From Candidozyma auris (taxonomy: Eukaryota; Ascomycota; Pichiomycetes; Serinales; Metschnikowiaceae), in NCBI RefSeq assembly GCF_003013715.1, contig NC_072813.1, positions 1,364,001-1,428,000 on the forward strand: DNA of 64,000 bases. Direction: 5' to 3'. Each line of letters starts with the position of its first letter. Positions within the stretch are counted from its first letter, which is position 1. The notes beneath the pieces were generated by a model, which had not been told where the DNA came from, ran no database searches, and saw only the letters and a program-made list of their open reading frames with translations. Made by a program: the position numbers and the translations under genes. Below are positions 8,666 through 17,551 of this stretch, one piece after another.

Positions 8666-10549
8666 ATGAGTGACAGCGAGGGCAAAAAAGTGAATGAGTT
8701 TCTAGACACGCTTGACAAGTTCTCGCAGGAGCGGCTCAAGGAGGAGCAGAAAAGAAAATGGCAGCTTGAGAGGGACATCGACCAATTGAGCCAGAGCGAC
8801 AAAAGCCGTTCGAGTTCACCTTCGTCTTCAAAGAGGCCAAGTTTGAGTAGCAGAGCTTCGTCTGCTGGAAAAGATATCAAGGAGATTGTATTCAACAGAA
8901 CAGCTTCAGCGAGAACGAAATTCCAAGAGAAGTGGAGAAATAAGGGTCCTGAATTACCCCCAAGGCCTGAGTCGAGAGCCCTCGATAGTGGTGAGCTGAG
9001 CGATGAAGAAGCTCCACAGCTTCCCTCCAGGCCTGGAGGGCTATCACTGGACCGCCCTCAAGGTCGTCGAAACCAGGGCATTGATCTTCCCGTGAGACGG
9101 TCAAAGTCTCCAGAGGCTCCACCGCTGCTTCCAAAAAGACCGTCTGCCCGTGAAGAGGATGAGGAAATTGACATCCCTCTGAGCTTTGGGTTGGCCAAGC
9201 CTGTGGCAAGGAAGACACCTCCAGCAAAGCCCACCTCGAAACCAAAGTTGGCTGCTGACACGCCTGAAATTGAAAAGCCCAAAAGTAAGCCTGAATTTAT
9301 GACTCCAAAAGGGACCTTCACAGCCATGGAGAGCAAAATCAGGGATAAGGGGGTTGGAGAGGCTGTCAACAGGCTCAAAAAATTTGAAAAAGAGGAGGAG
9401 GATCCCAAGTTAAACGCACTGAAGCCCACGAAACCTGAAAAGCCTCTGAAACCTTTAATGGCACCAAAACCAGGGCCTCTGGCGCAATTGAGTAAGGCTG
9501 AAATTGGCAATGACAGCAAGGAAAAAAATCTCTCGAAGCCGGAGGCTCCTAAACCCCGTGCTGCTTCAACAAAGGCATCTCCAGCTGTGTCAAATACAAG
9601 CACTCCAAGACCAAGCATTCCTACCCCTCCAACCCTGGCATCGAAGCAATTAGCATCCAAAGCAGCACCTATTAAACCACCTATCAAACCGCCTAAACCT
9701 ACAATTGAAGCCTACAAGGACAAAGATAGTGAGGAGCTAAAGAACCAGATCCTGCGACTCTCTCCAACCAAGCCTAAAGAGGCACCTACCAAGCCTGCGA
9801 AGAAGGACTTCGATAATGAGCAGAAAGAATTGCTCAAGAGCCAACTCCTGAAGCTCTCCCAAAAGAAGACTCCGCCTGCGAAGCCATCTCCACTCAAAAT
9901 CAAGCCATCAATTGACAAGCCTAGCGGTGATGATCCAGAGGCGATAAATGCATTACATTCTTTGAAGCCAGCGAAACCAGCTGCATTGAAGGCACCTCCC
10001 AAGCCTGAAGCTCTTCAAAAGTTCTCCACTATACGTGATCGTGATGACAGTAAAGTGGCCCTATCTGTGAAGAATAGTTTTCAGGCTGAGTTGTCTGGAG
10101 TGCTTCGCTCCAGCACAGAGCCCTCTTTAGGAAGAAGTCAATTCAGTTCGGGTTCCTCAAGTTCTTTGACCGAAACATCAAAGGCTGAACCGCCGAAAGC
10201 ATCTATCAGGAGAGTTCAAACTGAACCTTCCGCTGACAAAATTGAGCATGTCACAAAGTCCAGAGCCAAGGGCCCTAGAAGAAGGCTACCAAAGTCCTTT
10301 AACGAGAAGGCTTCTTCTCAAGTAAAAATCCAGCCGAAGGAAATCATAAAGGAATCTGAAGCAGAGCTCAAGGATGGGAAGGACACTTCCGATGGAGCGT
10401 CTTCTAATGAAGCATCTTTCAAAGAGACGTCTGAGAAACCGGCCAAAGTCCCTCCAAAGAAACCCGCAAAGAAACCACCACCAGTCAAAGCCAAGAAACC
10501 TGACATTCTTGTCAAACCAAGAAATGTCAGCGGTGAGCTCTTCATATGA
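8666..10549 (+). CDS. BSP1: Bsp1-like proline/lysine-rich actin cortical patch adaptor
   Basis: A long disordered protein of 627 residues from ATG 8666; an in-frame ATG at 8606 would give 647. No folded domain is visible. It is full of PxxP/KP repeats such as LPPRP, KPPKP and KKPPP, which suit SH3 partners. Two patches recall S. cerevisiae Bsp1, the adaptor linking synaptojanins, Abp1 and Sac6 at actin patches. One is the N-terminal VNEFLDTLDKFSQERL. The other is the basic GPRRRLPKSF near residue 540, which matches the GPRR-KLP tail of Bsp1. In the middle, PEAINALHSLKP also matches a Bsp1 block. Here a further 70-residue K/P-rich tail follows. Since CTG is probably Ser, several printed leucines would be serine. 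The assignment rests on short conserved patches and is not certain. Confidence 0.6.
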   Translation: MSDSEGKKVNEFLDTLDKFSQERLKEEQKRKWQLERDIDQLSQSDKSRSSSPSSSKRPSLSSRASSAGKDIKEIVFNRTASARTKFQEKWRNKGPELPPRPESRALDSGELSDEEAPQLPSRPGGLSLDRPQGRRNQGIDLPVRRSKSPEAPPLLPKRPSAREEDEEIDIPLSFGLAKPVARKTPPAKPTSKPKLAADTPEIEKPKSKPEFMTPKGTFTAMESKIRDKGVGEAVNRLKKFEKEEEDPKLNALKPTKPEKPLKPLMAPKPGPLAQLSKAEIGNDSKEKNLSKPEAPKPRAASTKASPAVSNTSTPRPSIPTPPTLASKQLASKAAPIKPPIKPPKPTIEAYKDKDSEELKNQILRLSPTKPKEAPTKPAKKDFDNEQKELLKSQLLKLSQKKTPPAKPSPLKIKPSIDKPSGDDPEAINALHSLKPAKPAALKAPPKPEALQKFSTIRDRDDSKVALSVKNSFQAELSGVLRSSTEPSLGRSQFSSGSSSSLTETSKAEPPKASIRRVQTEPSADKIEHVTKSRAKGPRRRLPKSFNEKASSQVKIQPKEIIKESEAELKDGKDTSDGASSNEASFKETSEKPAKVPPKKPAKKPPPVKAKKPDILVKPRNVSGELFI

Positions 10550-10576
10550 GTCTCCCTAGTTCCCATTGAATGTTTT

Positions 10577-10587
10577 TTTGCAACCAT
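10577..10587 (-). promoter_or_regulatory. TGGYTGCRAA motif upstream of SNL1
   Basis: TTTGCAACCAT on the plus strand (ATGGTTGCAAA on the minus strand), 101 bp before the SNL1 start. One of the recurrent intergenic copies. Confidence 0.55.
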
Positions 10588-10687
10588 CAGTCAAGCCGTG
10601 GTTACATCCTGTATATATTTTGCTGCTCAACTCACTTTGCTCAAGTGGGTCTCTTTCTCACTTTTCATAACACGAAGTGCGATCAAC

Positions 10688-11284
10688 ATGAGCAATATCA
10701 ACGAACATTTGGCTTCGTATAAGGCTGCCTTGGGGAGCACAGTCAAGTCTTTGCTCAATGATCTCCAAAAATATATTCCACTGGACCAAACTGACACGTG
10801 GCACGCATACTTCAAGGAAATCACTTCCACTACCAAAGAAGAACTTTTTAATGATATCACCAATTTGAAAGTAACTCCCGCAACCACTGCCGCTCTATTT
10901 ACCACATTTGTATCTGTGTTATTAGCTAGTAAACTTTTAGTGCCATCGAAAGAGCCACAGAAAAGTGAGAAGAAGCCAAAGAAGAAGAAGAAAAAGCAGA
11001 GTAAAGCGCAAAAAGCCAATAGTGAGATTCAGGCTATTTTGGACGAGGTTGAAGAGCTATTTGTACCACAAATTGATCAGTATATTGAGCGTTATAAGGA
11101 ATTGTCCGATGAAAAGAAAGAGAACACGTATAATTACATTCAGGAAATGTTATTGAAGAAGCTCATGAAATTAGACGGTATTGACGTTGCCAACAACAAC
11201 GTGTTGCGTGAAAATAGAAAGAAGGTGATTCGTTTTATTCAGGAGCACCAGTCCAGATTGGATAAGTTCAAAAAGGACAATTGA
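10688..11284 (+). CDS. SNL1: BAG-domain co-chaperone Snl1
   Basis: ER/nuclear-envelope membrane protein whose BAG domain acts as a nucleotide-exchange partner of Hsp70 and binds ribosomes. The start is taken at ATG 10688 (198 residues, MSNINEHLASY); an in-frame ATG at 10598 would add 30 residues with no supporting feature. It has an amphipathic N-terminal region, one membrane segment at about 58-78 (TTAALFTTFVSVLLASKLL), a strongly basic stretch KKPKKKKKKQSK, and then a BAG domain to the C-terminus (YIQEMLLKKLMKLDGID, RKKVIRFIQEH). S. cerevisiae Snl1 has about 159 residues; the extra length here lies before the membrane segment. The stop converges on the DOPA-dioxygenase-like gene with only 18 bp between the stops. 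Confidence 0.85.
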   Translation: MSNINEHLASYKAALGSTVKSLLNDLQKYIPLDQTDTWHAYFKEITSTTKEELFNDITNLKVTPATTAALFTTFVSVLLASKLLVPSKEPQKSEKKPKKKKKKQSKAQKANSEIQAILDEVEELFVPQIDQYIERYKELSDEKKENTYNYIQEMLLKKLMKLDGIDVANNNVLRENRKKVIRFIQEHQSRLDKFKKDN

Positions 11285-11302
11285 AAACACCACGAGACAA
11301 TA

Positions 11303-11797
11303 TCAGCTTTTATCGTCTGGCTGAGGCACTCGTGGCACACCAAACTCAGCAACCTCAATTCGATGGGTAGGAAAAATAAACGTTTTAATCGGCTTCTTCT
11401 CGCCCAACCAAAGAGCATGCTTTGTGTGATCCAAAAGGTCCCACCCTGTCTGCGGATGTACTAATACAGATAAGGTGCCATGGTTTAAAGAGAACCAACT
11501 GAGCACTTTGGCAAACACGTCCACTCTCGCAACGTCTACTTCCCAAAATAGATCGTAGTGTGGGCCAATTGGCTCCTCCACTTTCAACTGTTTAACTATA
11601 ATCGATCCTTCCTTCGCCTGTTCGGGAAAATCGTCCAATAACTTCTGTTTCAACGCATTGGCTTCGTCTCGCGTTCTCTCGTCATAGTATACATGGAAAT
11701 CCCAATATTGAACTGGGTCTGTCCAAGTCAACTTTGGATGAATGGGCTTAGTTGCCAATTCTGGATTGTCTGCGTTTAAAGTAGTCAAGTAGTCCAT
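11303..11797 (-). CDS. DOPA 4,5-dioxygenase family protein
   Basis: Small protein of the DOPA-dioxygenase-like family, found widely in fungi; its role in yeasts is unknown. The domain shows WDFHVYYDERTRDEA, GPHYDLFWEVDV, LSVLVHPQTG and DHTKHALWLG. The conserved histidines of these motifs are the likely metal ligands. I use ATG 11797 (164 residues, MDYLTTLNADN). An in-frame ATG at 11890 adds 31 residues but would leave only 61 bp after the DJP1 stop. It is the last of a tandem minus-strand series. It may act on a ring-cleavage substrate, but no substrate can be read from the sequence. Confidence 0.75.
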   Translation of the reverse strand: MDYLTTLNADNPELATKPIHPKLTWTDPVQYWDFHVYYDERTRDEANALKQKLLDDFPEQAKEGSIIVKQLKVEEPIGPHYDLFWEVDVARVDVFAKVLSWFSLNHGTLSVLVHPQTGWDLLDHTKHALWLGEKKPIKTFIFPTHRIEVAEFGVPRVPQPDDKS

Positions 11798-11951
11798 GTA
11801 GTTAGTGATTTGTGGAGAAGTAGATGAAATTTCACACCCCAGTGCGCCCCGAGATGCTCGCGTAGTCGCATTCGGAGCCACAGTTGGCAATAAGAGTCAA
11901 CAATAGCCACTGTTGAATGATGATAAGTTAAAAATTAAGTGTCCAAAATTT

Positions 11952-13406
11952 CTAATTCTTGGAAGAATCCTCGGGTTCAGTATGAGCTTTCTTTTTGTGT
12001 CTCTTTTGGGAGGCCTCGGCTACCAACTCTTCAAAAATTCGAGCCTCTTCATCTTCGACCTCAGTTCTAGTCATTTTGCTGAAAACGTCACCAATGATAC
12101 GCAAAGCCTTGGCCCTAGCAACTCTTTTTTCAATTGGTACGGAGTCATCGTAAAGAATGTTGTCGCAAACACCACGAGCAGTTCCTTGAATCTCGAGCTT
12201 CGAGCCAGACCACACCGCGGCCAAAACCTTTCCTGTGAGATATTTCTCCATTTCTGCAATCTCCTCAGGGGTATGTTTTGTAGGGACTTTTTCCTGAGTT
12301 CCCAGCTTCGAGGCCTCACTCTTCTCCTGCTGAAGGTCGTGAAGCTTCTCCTCTAACGCCTCTTTCTCCTTGCGCGCTTTCTCTTGTGCTTCGGCAGTGT
12401 TGACGCCCTTCTCTTCTCCTTCGGCCTCCTTCTTGGCGTGGTATTCGTTATCCTCTTGCATTTGTGCATACTCTTGCATCGTCAGCTGAGCGTCGAGTGC
12501 TGAAGAGACGGTCTTGAACGTATCTCTAACCATGCCGCCCTTTTCTTTGACTGACCACCAGAATCCGCCTATGCTACCCAAAAATGTCTGTTTTTTCAAG
12601 AATATTTTCGCCTTGGTCTTGTAGATGGAGCCTAACGTGTGCAAGATTTGCAACCCAAAGCTCTCCATCTTCAAAGATTCTGCCTCGTATTGAAGCTTCT
12701 GTCTGAACGACTCCGCCACGTCGTCCGCCATGTCTGTCTCTGTGAACAACGAGAGCTTATCCACAAGCTTCTTAGAAAGCTCGTTTCTCGTTTCTATCTT
12801 CTTTTGCAAGCACTCCTCCTCAAACTTCTCGAGTTCTGCTTTCCGGCGCTTCTCCTCCTCTTCCTTATGCTGCTTCTCCTTTTCCTCTGCCGTCAAGCTT
12901 GTCTCTCCGGAAGCCTCCTCATGCTGCAAGTATAATTTGGACGACTTGGACTGAGGACCCGCAGCAGAAGAGGTGGTACCTTCCGCCCCAAAATTAGCAC
13001 CTTCATTCTTGTCTTCTTTGTTGTCTTTGCTTTCTTTCGATTCGTCCTCGAACCCTGAAAGCTCTGCCTGCTTAGTCATCTCCAGCCATAAGCTCAACTC
13101 GCCTATCCAGTCCTTGAACGCTTCGCCACCAAATATCATATTGAAAAACTCCGAGGGATCTTCGAACCCTTCTGTTGGAATCGACTCCTGTTTACCAAAT
13201 TTATCGTATTTCTCTCTCAAACTGTCATTAGACAAAACCTGATAAGCTTCACCAACCTCTTGGAACCTAGCTGCCGCAGAGGGGTCATCTGGATTTTTGT
13301 CAGGATGCAACCTGATAGCGGCTTTTCTGTAGGCTTTTTTGATTTCAAGCGCCGTGGCATTGGGCGGAATGCCCAACAAATCATAGTATTCAGTGTCGGC
13401 GACCAT
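11952..13406 (-). CDS. DJP1: type II J-protein Djp1 (peroxisomal/mitochondrial protein import)
   Basis: Cytosolic Hsp40 that helps peroxisomal matrix proteins and some mitochondrial precursors reach their organelles. The 484 residues carry an N-terminal J domain (EYYDLLGIPPNA, with HPD at 34-36), the characteristic GFEDPSEFFNMIFGG segment, an E/K-rich middle part, and a DnaJ-X domain (SLKMESFGLQILHTLG, GKVLAAVWSGSKLEIQG, EEARIFEELVAEASQKR). The C-terminal half agrees better with Djp1 than with its paralogue Caj1, for instance in KEKGGMVRDTFKTVSSALDAQ. The family has no Gly/Phe or zinc domain, and none is seen here. Confidence 0.9.
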   Translation of the reverse strand: MVADTEYYDLLGIPPNATALEIKKAYRKAAIRLHPDKNPDDPSAAARFQEVGEAYQVLSNDSLREKYDKFGKQESIPTEGFEDPSEFFNMIFGGEAFKDWIGELSLWLEMTKQAELSGFEDESKESKDNKEDKNEGANFGAEGTTSSAAGPQSKSSKLYLQHEEASGETSLTAEEKEKQHKEEEEKRRKAELEKFEEECLQKKIETRNELSKKLVDKLSLFTETDMADDVAESFRQKLQYEAESLKMESFGLQILHTLGSIYKTKAKIFLKKQTFLGSIGGFWWSVKEKGGMVRDTFKTVSSALDAQLTMQEYAQMQEDNEYHAKKEAEGEEKGVNTAEAQEKARKEKEALEEKLHDLQQEKSEASKLGTQEKVPTKHTPEEIAEMEKYLTGKVLAAVWSGSKLEIQGTARGVCDNILYDDSVPIEKRVARAKALRIIGDVFSKMTRTEVEDEEARIFEELVAEASQKRHKKKAHTEPEDSSKN

Positions 13407-13629
13407 TTAGTGGAGGTAGTTAGGAAGTAAGTTGGTTGTCTTGGTGCGAATCTTGTGAAGATGTAGGCGCCATACTGAGAAAAGAAGCACGCCACTGAAT
13501 CGCATCGAATCCCACCATTTAATGTACCAACTACAATTATGAGCATCTTCAGAAAAATTACATTGTATCTTGGTTTATTGGTTGGCTCGTGGCCTTTCGT
13601 ATATACATGATTTTGTAACAGTCCCCCGT

Positions 13630-14601
13630 CTAAGCAGAGTAGTATACCTTTCTCAAGTCGACAATCTTCTTGCCTCTGCCCGCAGCCAACTCCTCGATGG
13701 GCCTTTCCTTTGTCAACGCCTCGAAGAATCCCTTCACTGTGTTCATTCTGTTTCTTGATTTCGTGATTTTACCTCTCAAGTCCTTGATACCAGCAGCCTC
13801 ACATACTTCAAAAAGCACAGGATTGATTCGGAGTCCAAACCCGGCGGGCGCAGACTTCAACAGCAATTTCACCGCATGGTACTTGTAGTCGATCTCGCCA
13901 ATGATTGTTCTGTCTTCGTAACGAGCAACTGGCTGGAGGTTCTTCACCGCCTTCAAGAAACCCTTTTCCAAAGCGTACCTCACACCTTGCCTCGATTTAC
14001 CTTCACTCATACCCACCATGCCGTTTCTGTCGCCCACAATCGTCATGGCATAGAAGTTGGGGATCTTACCTTTGCTTGTTTGGCAAGACACCCTTTTTAT
14101 GAGTACGTTGGTGACACGCAACTTCTTGATGTAGTCCACGTTAAACCCAGTTAAAAGTGCTACTCGGTTGTAACGGTCATCAAAGGTTTCTCTCGCCGAC
14201 TTTCTTGCCTTTTTCTGCTCAACGTGAAAACGAAGCTTCAAGTCTGAAGTGTCTGGTCTTGCCTCTCTGGGAATTGGAGCGTACGGAGTTCTGTCTGGAG
14301 CCTGGTTTGGGTAAAGGATGGGTTCGTCCCATTTTGGGTCGGTTTTGAGGTAAGTCTCCTCTGGATCAGGGGCAACTTTAGAAATTTCAGCCTTGCCGCC
14401 TTTTTTCAACTCAAGGTACGAGGCTGGGTCCACTAAAGATTCGGTGATCTTGAGACTCTGTAGCATCTCTGGAGAATAGAACTTCGACAAGTACTCAAGG
14501 GAGTTTTGAGGGTTTTGCTCAGCTTTTATAACTGGAGCATGTGAGAAGAGTCTAAGAGACACTCTTTGTAGCCCAAGTCGGCCCACCGATGCTTTGAACA
14601 T
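13630..14601 (-). CDS. MRPS5: mitochondrial small-subunit ribosomal protein uS5m
   Basis: Mitoribosomal protein that lines the mRNA entry region of the small subunit. The start is ATG 14601 (323 residues, MFKASVGRLGLQRVSLRLF), which gives a typical basic mitochondrial presequence. An upstream in-frame ATG at 14763 overlaps the region next to GPC1 and would bury that presequence. The S5 N-terminal RNA-binding fold is at about 165-235 (RVSCQTSKGKIPNFYAMTIVGD, GMSEGKSRQGVRYALEKG). The S5 C-terminal fold is at about 245-300 (KYHAVKLLLKSAPAGFGLR, LFEVCEAAGIKDL). S. cerevisiae Mrps5 is of similar size. Confidence 0.9.
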   Translation of the reverse strand: MFKASVGRLGLQRVSLRLFSHAPVIKAEQNPQNSLEYLSKFYSPEMLQSLKITESLVDPASYLELKKGGKAEISKVAPDPEETYLKTDPKWDEPILYPNQAPDRTPYAPIPREARPDTSDLKLRFHVEQKKARKSARETFDDRYNRVALLTGFNVDYIKKLRVTNVLIKRVSCQTSKGKIPNFYAMTIVGDRNGMVGMSEGKSRQGVRYALEKGFLKAVKNLQPVARYEDRTIIGEIDYKYHAVKLLLKSAPAGFGLRINPVLFEVCEAAGIKDLRGKITKSRNRMNTVKGFFEALTKERPIEELAAGRGKKIVDLRKVYYSA

Positions 14602-14768
14602 TTGGAGGTGGAACGTTAATATTTGGGTTTGAAAGTAATGAAGAATTTTTAGATCCTCACGAAAAGTAGCTTGTCGTGTACTGCATCCTATAAAGGGCAC
14701 AAGACCAGTTGTACCTGAATCTATGAAACAAATGAAAGAAAGAAAGTAATAAAAATTAAACAAAATTG

Positions 14769-16172
14769 TTACTTTTCTTTCTTCTCCAGAAGATTGAGTT
14801 CCGCAATGTTGTCGGTGCTTGAAAGGGTACTTCCGTTCAAGGGCAGAAACTGTGGGGTCAGTTTCTCTTGACGCTCGACTTTTTGCTGCAAGTCCATAAT
14901 CTCGCTCTTGAGACGGTTCACTTCCTTCTCAAACCTCTTACCGAAAACCTCAATGTAGTACGTGGCGCCATTGTAGGCAGACCAAACGAATATGAAGGCG
15001 ACGAAGCCGCCACACGCATGCTTATACTTGAACCAGATCGGACAGGGTAGCATGGTAAGCATCTGGTAGCCAAACTGGATCAAGGTGAAAGCAGCAATTT
15101 GCATCCACGTGTAGGGAAGTGAGTTGACAAAACGGCCAAGCACGCTATCACTATTTTTGTGTTTGAGGTAAGTAAAAGACGTGACTTTGCCCTTGGCGAT
15201 CTGAGCCCTCTTGCGCACGGTGATGAAGTAATGATAGCACACTTGCCAGATGGTATAGTAAATGCATGTCCACACCACACCATTGGCAAAATCCCATTTC
15301 TCGATATTAGCCATGCCAGGGTACCTCTCGGCAACATAGGCTTCTGGAAGCTCGTGCACGATCACGAACATAGTGATGGGAGGCATGATATGGATGAAGG
15401 AACTTGTGGTTTTCTCGATGGAATGGAGCACAAGAGAGTTGCGCCAGGTGATGACAGCAAAGCAAAGGGTGCCCAAAGTCAAGGAGAAGCATGAGATGAA
15501 AAGAGACTCCGACTGAGGAAAAGCCCAAATAAATAATACCACCAACAAGTTGACGTAGTAGCACAAGTCTGCAAGGTAGTACTGGAACGACAACTTGAAG
15601 TAGGTGTAGAAACGAATCGGCATGAGCAAACAGAAAAGCACCGTGTGGAATACTGGAAAGTAAATCGGGTATTTTCCAATAATGAAGCCGCCACTAGCCA
15701 CCAAGGCCACCGCAGCAGCATAGAACAACTTCTCGGTCGAAGAGCTCTGCAAACTCTCGTGCACTCTATTGTCAAACTTCGTCAACCGAGCATGTAGCGA
15801 CTCCTGGTACTTTGCCAATTCCTGCGCCGTGAACTTACGGGAGCTGACTTTGCCGTCGGGGGTGAACTTCTTGAACGTCTGTCTTGTCTTATCCTTCATG
15901 TCCTTGAACTTCTTCTTCGTGGAGTCACTCACATGGTCGAAGCCGTTGCCAAAGTCGAAGTCGGGCATCAACAAGAGCTTCGAGAGGTCGATGAACGACA
16001 CAGACAGCGACGAGTCCGACCGAGCAAGCTTGCTGGAAGAGTAAGAGCTGCGGTCATCAAGCTCAACATCTTCATCGTCTATCGCCGACAGAGACGCCTC
16101 CATTTGGTTTTTTCTTGTTAAATTGTCCACCGACAAAGGCTGGTGGCCTGAAGTCTCCGCAGAGTCTGCCAT
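14769..16172 (-). CDS. GPC1: glycerophosphocholine acyltransferase Gpc1
   Basis: Membrane enzyme that acylates glycerophosphocholine with acyl-CoA to lysophosphatidylcholine, the first step of the phosphatidylcholine deacylation-reacylation cycle. It has 467 residues, close to the family length. The cytosolic N-terminal 145 residues include a Ser-rich stretch (SSYSSSKLARSDSSLSVS). At least eight hydrophobic segments follow between about 150 and 415. Between them lie HIMPPITMFVIVHELPEAY, WTCIYYTIWQVCYHYF and the conserved SLPYTWMQI. The C-terminal coiled coil runs about 415-440 (EKEVNRLKSEIMDLQQKVERQEK). It belongs to the family formerly called DUF2838. The upstream gap of 1.4 kb is shared with divergent NOP13. 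Confidence 0.88.
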   Translation of the reverse strand: MADSAETSGHQPLSVDNLTRKNQMEASLSAIDDEDVELDDRSSYSSSKLARSDSSLSVSFIDLSKLLLMPDFDFGNGFDHVSDSTKKKFKDMKDKTRQTFKKFTPDGKVSSRKFTAQELAKYQESLHARLTKFDNRVHESLQSSSTEKLFYAAAVALVASGGFIIGKYPIYFPVFHTVLFCLLMPIRFYTYFKLSFQYYLADLCYYVNLLVVLFIWAFPQSESLFISCFSLTLGTLCFAVITWRNSLVLHSIEKTTSSFIHIMPPITMFVIVHELPEAYVAERYPGMANIEKWDFANGVVWTCIYYTIWQVCYHYFITVRKRAQIAKGKVTSFTYLKHKNSDSVLGRFVNSLPYTWMQIAAFTLIQFGYQMLTMLPCPIWFKYKHACGGFVAFIFVWSAYNGATYYIEVFGKRFEKEVNRLKSEIMDLQQKVERQEKLTPQFLPLNGSTLSSTDNIAELNLLEKKEK

Positions 16173-16411
16173 AAAGTTTGAGCAATTGTAGATGTTGTAG
16201 GTTTTTTTGCAAGTGTTATCGGCGTCCGAAGTTGAAGTGTGACGGGCGCGCAGGAAGGTCAGAAAGCAGCAAGGAAACGGCCAAAAGTACCAGATAGAAG
16301 AAACGGTCTGTTGGGGCTGATTTTGTAGAAACTGATGTTTAATTCACATTTTCTTCACCCGTGGGGGTTCGTTGGGAACCGTCACGAGGCACGTTTGTTG
16401 TGGGGCACGTG

Positions 16412-16423
16412 TGGTTGCAAAAT
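16412..16423 (+). promoter_or_regulatory. TGGYTGCRAA motif abutting a CACGTG box upstream of GPC1
   Basis: TGGTTGCAAAAT starts directly after CACGTG (16406-16411; the G at 16411 closes the box). It is 240 bp before the GPC1 start. Confidence 0.55.
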
Positions 16424-17494
16424 GAGATAAGCAAGGTAGTGTGGTTTGACAGCTTCATATAGGAAGGTGCAAAAAAGTGCAAAGAGAGAAGAATGTAAAT
16501 TGAAATTGTAATATTCCAATGAGTGAAGTGCTAATTTTGGAAATCTGAGTTTTTTAATGTCTACTCAACTTTGATGTTTCAGTGGATGAAGCCTGTTTGG
16601 CGTAAAGTCCACAGGTTTTCGGAGTTTTGGCGAGCATCGACACATAACAAGGCAACAATGCAAAGTCACGAAAATCTCGAACAATGGCGAGTCGTAAATT
16701 GGGTCTCTGATTTTCCTAGCGTGAATTGAACAGAAACAGTCCAAGTCCATGCTTGCATTCAGTCACTTGTTTTGATATGTGGCCGGTGAGAGCCACTGAA
16801 AGCGAACCACATACATGTATCCATAATGTACACAATAAAGGCTCCTAGATCAAAGGATCAAGCTCATAATACAAGCAACAACGCCATCGTGTCAGCCGAG
16901 CTATTTGAGTGTCACCTGAAGAATAATACCCATACTTGCGCTCTTAAGTGGTAGTATCTGCTGAGCGTCTATCTGATCTGTTGATCTGCTACCACGAGCT
17001 TTGGGGATTTTTCGCAGCAATTATACCTGGGCAAATACAAAGCACAATATTCACAAGCACAGCACTTGTAGGCGACCTCATGCCACTGGTCTGATTAACA
17101 AACAATAAGCTTTTGTTTGATAAAACTAATAACGGATCTTGCGAGGGTGATGTAGCTATGAAGAACATGCATGCAACCTCAGCCAGCATGAGGTATTAGC
17201 TCGTAGAATGGCTACGAAGAGACCTAAACAAAAGTAGAAGTAAGTTTAAAGCCTTTCCGATGGAATTTAACAAACTACAAAGTGGAGCAATTCTTTTTGT
17301 CGGCTGTTATCTGCTTGAGTGGTATTCATCACGCTGTCTGTGCTCCCGAGGACTCTCCGATACCACAAACTATAATGTTAAATCCACATATTTTACATGA
17401 GCCGAGATGAAGTTATGCAGACTCAACACAAAGGAAATCAGGGGTCGTATCTTAAGTTCTTCTTGTTTCTAATAATCCTCTCCAGAGGACTCCA

Positions 17495-17519
17495 TTTGCA
17501 GCCACAAATACCTCATCGC
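17495..17519 (+). promoter_or_regulatory. TTTGCAGCCA motif and PAC box of NOP13
   Basis: TTTGCAGCCA (17495-17504) is followed by CTCATCGC (17512-17519), the exact reverse complement of the PAC element GCGATGAG. PAC is the known mark of ribosome-biogenesis genes in yeasts, which agrees with a nucleolar protein starting 32 bp downstream. Confidence 0.7.
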
Positions 17520-17551
17520 GAAAAAGTGCAGCTTCATCTCACTCCATAACT

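Larger units (their letters stand above)
16173..17551. promoter_or_regulatory. divergent GPC1 / NOP13 intergenic region (1.4 kb)
   Basis: No gene is seen; the minus-strand frames at 16565-16750 and 16989-17189 lack any family resemblance. It holds CACGTG at 16406-16411, immediately next to a TGGTTGCAAAAT motif (16412-16423), 240 bp from the GPC1 start. A TTTGCAGCCA copy and a PAC box lie just upstream of NOP13. Confidence 0.6.

Noticed and set aside
9058..9687. 209-codon minus frame opposite BSP1
   Set aside because: Low-complexity Gly/Phe/Leu mirror of the K/P-rich frame; no independent start or promoter.
12639..13242. Leucine/serine-rich plus frames opposite DJP1
   Set aside because: They are mirror products of the E/K-rich DJP1 codons, with no similarity to known proteins.
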